Origin: an uncultured Oscillospiraceae bacterium | GTDB lineage: Bacteria; Bacillota; Clostridia; Oscillospirales; Oscillospiraceae | Reading direction: 5' to 3' | DNA length: 16,874 nt | Assembly: GCA_934670025.1 (NCBI GenBank) | Contig: CAKUOS010000046.1 | Span: 1-16,874, forward strand | In this document: positions 12,008 to 16,874 of the stretch, piece by piece | Position numbering within the stretch: position 1 is the first letter of the stretch | Layout: each line of letters starts with the position of its first letter | The notes under the pieces: generated by a model | Databases searched by the model: none | What the model saw: only the letters and a program-made list of their open reading frames with translations | Told to the model about the DNA's origin: nothing | Made by a program: the position numbers and the translations under genes

Positions 12008-12676
12008 ATGCGCTTTGCGGACGCGCTTTGCATCAGGCCCGGCGTGACGGCCATCATCGGCGGCGGCGGCAAGACGACGCTCATGGAGCGTCTGGCGCAG
12101 GAGCTTTCGGCCCGGGCGCGCGTGATCGTCTGCACGACGACGCACATCCTCCCGGAAAAGACGATGCCGTGCCTCGTTTCGCCCTCTGCGCGGGCCGTTT
12201 CGGGCGCGCTGGCGCAAAGCGCCTGCGTCTGCGTCGGCTCCGTTGCGGAAAACGGGAAATTCGGCCCTCCGGAGCTTTCATTTGATGAATTATGTAAACT
12301 TGCAGACTATGTGATCGTCGAAGCCGACGGCGCAAAGCGTCTGCCGCTCAAGGCGCACGCGGCGCATGAGCCGGTCGTTCCGCCCGAAGCGAACCAGACG
12401 ATCCTTGTTGCGGGCCTGTCGGGCTTCGGAAAGCCTGCGCGCGAGAGCGTCCACCGCGCGCAGATCTTCGCGGACGCGCTTGGCACAGAGCAGGATGCGC
12501 CGGTCACGGCGGAGGCGTGGGCGGAGTTTGTAAACCGCGAGGCGCTGCATACGCGCGCACTGCTCAATCAGGCGGATCTCCCGGGCGGCGAAGCGCTCGC
12601 GCGGCGCATTGCAGCCGGGCTTCTCACGCCGGTCTGCGCGGGTTCCCTTCAGAAAGGATGGGTCATATGCTTGTAA
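12008..12676 (+). CDS. yqeC: Selenium-dependent hydroxylase accessory protein YqeC
   Basis: 222 residues. The N-terminus carries a glycine-rich nucleotide-binding loop AIIGGGGKTTLME (residues 15-27), then CTTTHILPEKTM, the motif YVIVEADGAKRLPLKAHA, and HEPVVPPEANQTILVAGLSG, all characteristic of YqeC. The family is known from genome comparison as a marker of selenium-dependent molybdenum hydroxylases and accompanies yqeB and an 'orphan' selD. Its exact biochemical step is not known; a kinase- or GTPase-like role in cofactor maturation is inferred from the P-loop. A strong GGAGGAGG site fixes the start. Its end overlaps yqeB by 10 bases, which implies coupled translation. The operon promoter lies directly upstream. 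Confidence 0.9.
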   Translation: MRFADALCIRPGVTAIIGGGGKTTLMERLAQELSARARVIVCTTTHILPEKTMPCLVSPSARAVSGALAQSACVCVGSVAENGKFGPPELSFDELCKLADYVIVEADGAKRLPLKAHAAHEPVVPPEANQTILVAGLSGFGKPARESVHRAQIFADALGTEQDAPVTAEAWAEFVNREALHTRALLNQADLPGGEALARRIAAGLLTPVCAGSLQKGWVICL

Positions 12677-13488
12677 TGATTCGCGGAGCGGGCGATCTGG
12701 CCAGCGGTATTGCGCTGCGGCTGTTCCGGTCGCATCTGCGCGTCGTCATGACCGATCTGCCGCAGCCGACGGCCATCCGTCGGACGGTCTGCTTTTCACA
12801 GGCGATCCTGTACGGCAGCTATCAGGTCGAGGACGTGACGGCGGAGCGGGCTGAAACGGCGGACGACGTGCGCCGCATCCTGCTTGCCGGGCGTATCCCG
12901 GTGCTTGCCGACGCGCGCGCAGACTGCCGCGCGTGGCTGCGGCCCGACGTGCTGATCGACGCGATTCTGGCAAAGAAAAACCTCGGCACAACGATCACCG
13001 ACGCGCCGCTCGTTATCGGCGTGGGGCCGGGCTTCTGCGCGGGAAAAGACTGCCACGCGGTCATCGAGACGATGCGCGGTCATACGCTGGGCAGAGTCAT
13101 CCGGCACGGCGAGCCCATCCCGAACACAAACATCCCCGGGCTGATCGGCGGCTTTACGGGCGAGCGCGTGCTGCGCGCACCGGACGACGGCGTGTTCCAT
13201 CAGCTGCTCGATATCGGCGCGCGCGTACAGGCGGGCGATGTCGCGGGCGAGGTGAACGGCAAGCCGATGGCCTGCACGATCGGGGGCGTCATCCGCGGGA
13301 TGCTGGCCGACGGCACGCCGGTCTATAAGGGTATGAAGTCCGGGGACGTCGACCCGCGCGGCGAGCTTTCCTACTGCCGGACGGCTTCGGACAAGGCCAT
13401 CGCCATCGGCGGCGGCGTATTGCAGGCGATTTTGGAATACACCGGCGTCCTGGACGCCGCGAAAGGGAAGAATACGCTGGAGGTTTAG
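12667..13488 (+). CDS. yqeB: Selenium-dependent molybdenum hydroxylase system protein YqeB (EF2563 family)
   Basis: 273 residues. It begins with a Rossmann-like motif MIRGAGDLASGIALRL (residues 4-19), followed by VLADARADCRAWLRPDVLIDA, ITDAPLVIGVGPGFCAGKDC with two Cys, IETMRGHTLGRVIRHGEP, and the C-terminal GGVIRGMLADGTPVYKGMKSGDVDPRG. This is the YqeB family, distantly related to XdhC, the chaperone that sulfurates the molybdenum cofactor. By analogy YqeB is thought to help mature the selenium-containing site of Mo hydroxylases. ATG 12667 lies inside the end of yqeC, with AGAAAGGATGG upstream. Only three bases separate its stop from selD. The hydroxylase itself is not in the window. Confidence 0.92.
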   Translation: MLVMIRGAGDLASGIALRLFRSHLRVVMTDLPQPTAIRRTVCFSQAILYGSYQVEDVTAERAETADDVRRILLAGRIPVLADARADCRAWLRPDVLIDAILAKKNLGTTITDAPLVIGVGPGFCAGKDCHAVIETMRGHTLGRVIRHGEPIPNTNIPGLIGGFTGERVLRAPDDGVFHQLLDIGARVQAGDVAGEVNGKPMACTIGGVIRGMLADGTPVYKGMKSGDVDPRGELSYCRTASDKAIAIGGGVLQAILEYTGVLDAAKGKNTLEV

Positions 13489-13491
13489 GTT

Positions 13492-14529
13492 ATGAAGGAT
13501 GAGATCAAACTCACAAAGCTCGCAAAATGCGCCGGCTGCGGCGCGAAGGTCGGCGCGGGCGTGCTCGCGCAGCTGTTAAGCGATATCCGCGTGCATCACG
13601 ATGACAATCTGCTCGTCGGCTTCGACAAGAGCGACGACGCATCCGTGTATAAAATTTCCGACGAACTTGCGCTCGTCCAGACGGTCGACTTTTTTCCGCC
13701 GATCGACGACGACCCGTATCTCTTCGGACAGATCGCCGCGACGAACGCGCTGTCGGACATCTACGCCATGGGCGGCGAGGCGAAGCTGTGCCTCAACATC
13801 ATGGCCGTCCCGGAGTCGGTGCCGAAGGAAGCCGTGCATGAAATTCTGCGCGGCGGCTACGACAAGGTCTATGAGGCCGGCGCGCTCATCACCGGCGGCC
13901 ATTCGATCTACGACGACGAACCGAAATACGGTCTGGCCGTGACGGGCTTCGTGCATCCGGATAAGATCCTGACCAATTCCGGAGCAAAGCCCGGCGACGT
14001 GCTGTTTCTGACGAAGCCGCTCGGCATCGGCGTTCTGACGACCGCACAGAAGGCGGGGCTTTTGTCGGACGACGGCAAGGCGCTCGCCCGGCGGCTCATG
14101 ACTACGCTCAATCGCGCCGCGCGCGACGTGATGGTGCAGTACCGCGTCCACGCCTGTACGGACGTGACGGGCTTCTCGTTCCTCGGTCACGCATCGGAAA
14201 TGGCCGTGGGCAGCGGCGTGCAGCTGGAGATCGACACAAAGGCGGTCGACCTCATTCCGGAGGCGCTGGAATTTGCCCGCATGGGCATCCTGCCCGCCGG
14301 GATGTACCGCAACCGCACATTCGCCGAACCGATGGTCGACGCGGGCGATGTGGCGCTTGCGGTGCAGGATGTGCTCTATGATCCGCAGACTGCGGGCGGT
14401 CTGCTCATCGCGTGCGACCCGGCCGACGCGGACGCGCTCTTTGCGGCGCTGAAGACAGCCGTGCCGAGCGCGCAGCGCGTCGGCGTCGTGCAGCCGTATA
14501 CCGGCGGCGCAAGAATTTATCTGAAATGA
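13492..14529 (+). CDS. selD: Selenide, water dikinase (selenophosphate synthetase)
   Basis: 345 residues, complete. SelD makes selenophosphate from selenide and ATP (EC 2.7.9.3), the selenium donor for selenocysteine, selenouridine and selenium-dependent Mo hydroxylases. Visible are the N-terminal KCAGCGAKV with Cys16 in the catalytic position and Lys19 after it, the metal/ATP residues in VGFDKSDDASVY and LVQTVDFFPPIDDDPYLFGQ, AATNALSDIYAMGG, GGHSIYDDEPKYGLAVTGFV, TDVTGFSFLGHA, and DPQTAGGLLIA. The catalytic codon is TGC, so this is a Cys rather than a Sec form, and the second Cys of the usual CGC is Ala. GGAGG lies within the yqeB end. The context (yqeC, yqeB, no selA/selB nearby) suggests supply to the Mo-hydroxylase pathway. 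Confidence 0.97.
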   Translation: MKDEIKLTKLAKCAGCGAKVGAGVLAQLLSDIRVHHDDNLLVGFDKSDDASVYKISDELALVQTVDFFPPIDDDPYLFGQIAATNALSDIYAMGGEAKLCLNIMAVPESVPKEAVHEILRGGYDKVYEAGALITGGHSIYDDEPKYGLAVTGFVHPDKILTNSGAKPGDVLFLTKPLGIGVLTTAQKAGLLSDDGKALARRLMTTLNRAARDVMVQYRVHACTDVTGFSFLGHASEMAVGSGVQLEIDTKAVDLIPEALEFARMGILPAGMYRNRTFAEPMVDAGDVALAVQDVLYDPQTAGGLLIACDPADADALFAALKTAVPSAQRVGVVQPYTGGARIYLK

Positions 14530-14539
14530 GGAAGCTGCG

Positions 14540-14902
14540 ATGAACCGCTATACGCTCATTCCCGAAGATACCATCCGCGTGCTGCCGCCCGAGGACGGCG
14601 CGGCGGCCGCGATCGAGATTTTCTGCTCGCGCACAGTGATCTATTTTGAAATTTCCGGGGTCGAGGACGTCTGCCTGCTGCACGGCGTTCCGGTCGGAAA
14701 CGCGCGCGCGGACGCGCTCCGCTTTACCGCGTGCGACCGGCTGCTCGAACAGAAGCAGCAGGTGCTCGTGCCGGTGAACCGCCCGGATTACGCGGAATTT
14801 CTGCAAAATTTGCGGAAATACGTGCCCCAAACGCTCGATTTTACAAAGGAAGCGGACTTCCTGCCGCAGACCTGCCGCCATGACGGCCATGGGCCTGCAT
14901 AA
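14540..14902 (+). CDS. Unrecognised 120-aa protein downstream of selD
   Basis: It starts MNRYTLIPEDTIRVLPPEDG, ten bases after the selD stop, with GAGGAAG as ribosome binding site, and so belongs to the same operon. The middle holds a beta-rich stretch (AIEIFCSRTVIYFEISGVED, VCLLHGVPVG), then a helical part (ALRFTACDRLLEQKQQVL) and PDYAEFLQNLRKYVPQTLDF. Four Cys (about residues 29, 44, 65, 111) are scattered without a clear metal motif. No signal peptide or membrane span. I know no function for it. Position alone makes it a candidate partner of the selenium/molybdenum pathway, but it may be a passenger. Codon use looks like its neighbours, so it is very probably a real gene. Confidence 0.65.
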   Translation: MNRYTLIPEDTIRVLPPEDGAAAAIEIFCSRTVIYFEISGVEDVCLLHGVPVGNARADALRFTACDRLLEQKQQVLVPVNRPDYAEFLQNLRKYVPQTLDFTKEADFLPQTCRHDGHGPA

Positions 14903-14921
14903 TTTGCGCGGCTTCGGCGCA

Positions 14922-14942
14922 TCCTGATAAAAAATCAGGAGG
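14922..14942 (+). promoter_or_regulatory. Hairpin sequestering the ribosome binding site of the 47-aa gene
   Basis: TCCTGAT (14922-14928) pairs perfectly with ATCAGGA (14934-14940) around a loop of five A's. The Shine-Dalgarno AGGAGG (14937-14942) has four of its six bases inside the stem. Confidence 0.55.
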
Positions 14943-14948
14943 TGCGCC

Positions 14949-15092
14949 ATGAAAAAACGCAAAAAGCAGCAGTCTGACGCCGTGCAGGAGATCGTCAGCA
15001 CGCCGCCGAGCTTTACCGACCCGCAGGGCAGCTGGACAGGCCTGCCCGCGGACCCGTACGAAGTCCCGGTGCAGGACGCGGACGATCTGTAA
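14949..15092 (+). CDS. Small 47-aa protein of unknown function
   Basis: Reads MKKRKKQQSDAVQEIVSTPP and later DPQGSWTGLPADPYEVP, ending VQDADDL. A strongly basic start, a Pro/Asp-rich middle with the D-P-x-G-S-W-T-G pattern, and an acidic end are typical of a small conserved protein that I recall from many Oscillospiraceae genomes, where it has no assigned role. AGGAGG sits seven bases before the ATG. It follows the selD operon by about 46 bases and may be co-transcribed. The hairpin over its ribosome binding site suggests translational control. Confidence 0.7.
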   Translation: MKKRKKQQSDAVQEIVSTPPSFTDPQGSWTGLPADPYEVPVQDADDL

Positions 15093-15160
15093 GGGCAGGT
15101 TTCAGAAACGGTTTGGCGGAACAGCCTTACAGGCGTGCTATCCATGGCTTTTCATTGTAG

Positions 15161-15182
15161 GGGCGGACGACTCTGTCCGCCC
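15161..15182. repeat. Hairpin repeat GGGCGGAC
   Basis: GGGCGGAC (15161-15168) and GTCCGCCC (15175-15182), preceded by TGTAGG. It has the same layout as the GTAGGGGCCGATG hairpins elsewhere in the window and is probably a related family. It abuts module E copy 2. Confidence 0.55.
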
Positions 15183-15266
15183 GTGTCTCCGACGGCCCAA
15201 TCTTTTCCCGTGCGTGGGAAAAGATTGGGGAGAAAAGGACGCTTTTTACTCAGAAACCGCCGTCAC
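15182..15266. repeat. Repeat module E, copy 2 (inverted)
   Basis: The reverse complement of 8481-8566 over about 85 bases, including the 14-bp stem (15196-15229), whose loop is the complement (GTGCGT versus ACGCAC). Differences are a one-base change in an A-run and a few substitutions at the outer end. Confidence 0.8.
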
Positions 15267-15347
15267 GTATCTGCTCTGAAAAAAGACGCGCCGAAACAGA
15301 ACGCACCGGGTGCCTATCTGTGACTGACTGCCGAAAGAGCCCGCGCC

Positions 15348-15402
15348 TGTTGGTGACGGCGGTGTCGGCGCTCTGAAACTTGCAATGTGCGCCTGCGGAC
15401 GC
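15348..15402. repeat. Repeat module B/C, copy 3 (inverted)
   Basis: TGTTGGTGACGGCGGTGTCG followed by TTGCAATGTGCGCCTGCGG is the reverse complement of the arrangement at 8307-8361, with some divergence. Confidence 0.55.
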
Positions 15403-15405
15403 AGG

Positions 15406-15445
15406 AAACCAGACCGCAAAGCTGATTTGCGGTCTGGTTTTTGTA
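15406..15445. terminator. Strong terminator between the selD operon and the SLH gene
   Basis: A 15-bp perfect stem, AAACCAGACCGCAAA (15406-15420) and TTTGCGGTCTGGTTT (15426-15440), loop GCTGA, followed by TT and G on the plus strand and by TTTCC on the minus strand. It can end transcription from both convergent units and lies just after the SLH stop codon. Confidence 0.9.
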
Positions 15446-15454
15446 TCTGCGGTA

Positions 15455-16684
15455 TTATTTACTCCAATACAGCTTGGCCGTCTCGACGACCGGGCTGGCG
15501 GACAGGAGCATCTGCGCGGCCTCGCGGCGCGTGAGCGGCGCGTCGTAATCCTCCGCCGAGAGGGGGATCCCCGCGTTCGAGAGCGCGCTGACGGCGCTTT
15601 CGGCCCAGGCCGGGACGTCGGACTGCGCATCGGCGGAGAAGACCGCCGTGTCGCCCGGCAGATGCAGCAGCTTCTGCATCAGAACCGCCGCCTCCGCGCG
15701 GCTCAGATCGTCCGCGGCACGGAAAACCGCGCCCGCGTCCGAGCGGTCGCCGGTGATGACGCCCGACTGATACGCCGCGGCCAGATACGGCTGCTGCCAC
15801 GCGGGCGTGGCGGCTTCGTCGGCAAAACCGGTCGAGACGGCGTCCGTCTGCTCCATCCCGGCGAGCTTCATGCACGCGATGAGGAACTCCCCGCGGCTGA
15901 CGGCGGCGTCCGGTTCAAAGCACAGGTTGCCCGCGATCACGCGGCCGGTGTAGATGCCCTGCTCCTTGAGCCACATGGCGGCAAAAGCGTCCCGGTCGCC
16001 GTCCATGTCGCGGTAGGTCGCCTTGTCGGCGGGCTTCAGGATGCGGATCCTGACGCACGCCTCGTTGGAGACGTTCCCGGCGGGATCGGTCGCGGTGAAG
16101 ACGAACGAGTCCTTGCCGACCTTGTTCTTGTCCGGGGTATAGGTGAAGCTGCCGTCGTCGTGCAGCTCGACCGTGCCGCGCTTCGGAGCCTTGACGAGCT
16201 GATAGGTGAGCGCTTCGCCCTCCTGATCCGTCGCGGCGAGCGTCCCGGAGTTGGCAAGATTTTTATACGTTTCCAGCTCGCTGTCCGCGCAGACGGGCGC
16301 TTCGTTGGTCCCGGAGCGGATGTGCAGGCTGACGGTCACGGCGTCTTCAAGCATTCCGTTCGAGATCGGGCAGTAGACCAGCTCGCATTCGGCCGCGCCG
16401 AGGCAGACGGGTGTGAGCGTGATGCGTTCCAGCGCGGCCGCGGGCAGAACGTCACCGCGGCGCAGCACACGGCTGCCGACGCGCACCTCGGCCTGATACG
16501 CGGCCGGGACGGCGGAAATGTAGACGCCGTCGAGCGTCCCGGAGGCGGCAAAATCGGCGCTCGTGAACTGATATTCCGCGGTGCAGTCGACGCTGATATC
16601 CGCCGCCAGAACGGGCAGACAGAGCGCGGCGAGGAGCAGCGCCGCAAGCGAGGCGGCGCGGAGATGACGGGTGCGGTGTTTCAA
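15455..16684 (-). CDS. Secreted protein with Ig-like domain and S-layer homology repeats
   Basis: 409 residues. Residues 1-27 form a clear signal peptide: basic start KHRTRH, hydrophobic core ASLAALLLAALCLP, cleavage after VLA. An N-terminal beta-rich region follows, then a cadherin/VCBS-like domain (about 140-230) with NLANSGTLAATDQEGEALTY, GTVELHDDGSFTYTPDKNKV and DSFVFTATDPAGNVS. The C-terminal part holds about three S-layer-homology units, around YRDMDGDRDAFAAMWLKEQG, GFADEAATPAWQQPYLAAAY and SDVPAWAESAVSALSNAGIP. SLH units bind secondary cell-wall polymers, so the protein is probably wall-attached. The start is TTG at 16684: GAAGGAGG lies eight bases upstream and the signal peptide begins exactly there. 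The frame stays open further upstream to 16780 but with no sense. A single-gene unit. Confidence 0.88.
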   Translation of the reverse strand: MKHRTRHLRAASLAALLLAALCLPVLAADISVDCTAEYQFTSADFAASGTLDGVYISAVPAAYQAEVRVGSRVLRRGDVLPAAALERITLTPVCLGAAECELVYCPISNGMLEDAVTVSLHIRSGTNEAPVCADSELETYKNLANSGTLAATDQEGEALTYQLVKAPKRGTVELHDDGSFTYTPDKNKVGKDSFVFTATDPAGNVSNEACVRIRILKPADKATYRDMDGDRDAFAAMWLKEQGIYTGRVIAGNLCFEPDAAVSRGEFLIACMKLAGMEQTDAVSTGFADEAATPAWQQPYLAAAYQSGVITGDRSDAGAVFRAADDLSRAEAAVLMQKLLHLPGDTAVFSADAQSDVPAWAESAVSALSNAGIPLSAEDYDAPLTRREAAQMLLSASPVVETAKLYWSK

Positions 16685-16796
16685 GGAAAAGACCTCCTTC
16701 AATTTGGTTCGGAGGTAGTTTCTGCGCCCGCCGGGAAAATATGCAAGCGATTTTGTAAAAAACGCGGTTTGCCCCGCCAAAATCCCGTCTGCACCC

Positions 16797-16874
16797 TGTA
16801 GGGGCCGATGCAGTGGGGTTGGCCCGACCTCTCCGCCTCGCTGCGCTCGGCACCTCCCCTTACGAAGGGGAGGC
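16797..16874. repeat. Intergenic repeat cut by the right window edge
   Basis: It begins TGTAGGGGCCGATGCAGTGG, like the left end of the MITE-like element at 8195, then runs into CTCGCTGCGCTCGGCACCTC and a GCCTCCCC-type palindrome (CCTCCCCTT/AAGGGGAGG, about 16852-16873). It lies upstream of the SLH gene. Confidence 0.55.

Larger units (their letters stand above)
15093..15405. other. Gene-free repeat region between the selD operon and the SLH gene
   Basis: Apart from about 55 unremarkable bases at its start, it consists of a GGGCGGAC/GTCCGCCC hairpin, an inverted copy of module E and an inverted copy of module C/B. No credible gene. Confidence 0.75.

Noticed and set aside
13528..13551. SelD as a selenoprotein with an in-frame TGA and SECIS element
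   Set aside because: The catalytic codon is TGC and the gene has no internal TGA.
15380..16801. A 473-codon open frame opposite the SLH gene
   Set aside because: It crosses a perfect terminator, is antisense to a protein with a clear signal peptide and SLH units, and has GC-driven arginine-rich composition.

Overview
The window reads as chromosomal DNA of a GC-rich anaerobic Firmicute, most likely an Oscillospiraceae/Ruminococcaceae-type gut Clostridium. I infer this from strong AGGAGG-type ribosome binding sites, a fermentative phosphate acetyltransferase, genes of the selenium-dependent molybdenum hydroxylase system, a CotH-type surface kinase, an S-layer-homology protein, and families of short palindromic intergenic repeats. 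No rRNA, tRNA or CRISPR array was seen.

Region 1 (1-2788) is visibly lower in GC and looks like an accessory or decayed patch. It holds a frameshifted transposase start at the left edge, a TetR regulator with a perfect consensus promoter but no obvious target, a receiver-like protein whose phospho-acceptor Asp appears replaced by Glu, a doubtful 63-aa ORF, an HdeD/DUF308 membrane protein, and the N-terminal half of a DegV protein. At about 2785 the DegV gene breaks off and runs, in another frame, into a CotH kinase gene that lacks its own beginning. This is a recombination or assembly junction.

Region 2 (2789-7171) holds that CotH kinase, then a promoter, hairpin and 26-bp near-perfect palindrome in front of a tightly packed cluster: a multi-span membrane protein with two compensating frameshifts, two alpha/beta hydrolases, and a 25-codon remnant of a further membrane protein, closed by a clear terminator.

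Region 3 (7172-11540) has a TIM-barrel 'hydrolase' family gene with a structured leader, converging on a MATE efflux transporter, and phosphate acetyltransferase (pta). The gaps between them are built from a mosaic of dispersed repeats.

Region 4 (11538-15092) is the most coherent functional unit: a ModE-type DNA-binding protein (probably on a leaderless transcript) divergent from yqeC-yqeB-selD, followed by an unrecognised 120-aa gene and a 47-aa gene. YqeB, YqeC and SelD are markers of the pathway that installs labile selenium in molybdenum hydroxylases. No selA, selB or hydroxylase gene lies in the window. Region 5 (15093-16874) is repeat DNA, then a convergent secreted protein with an Ig-like domain and SLH repeats that starts at TTG, and another repeat at the right edge.
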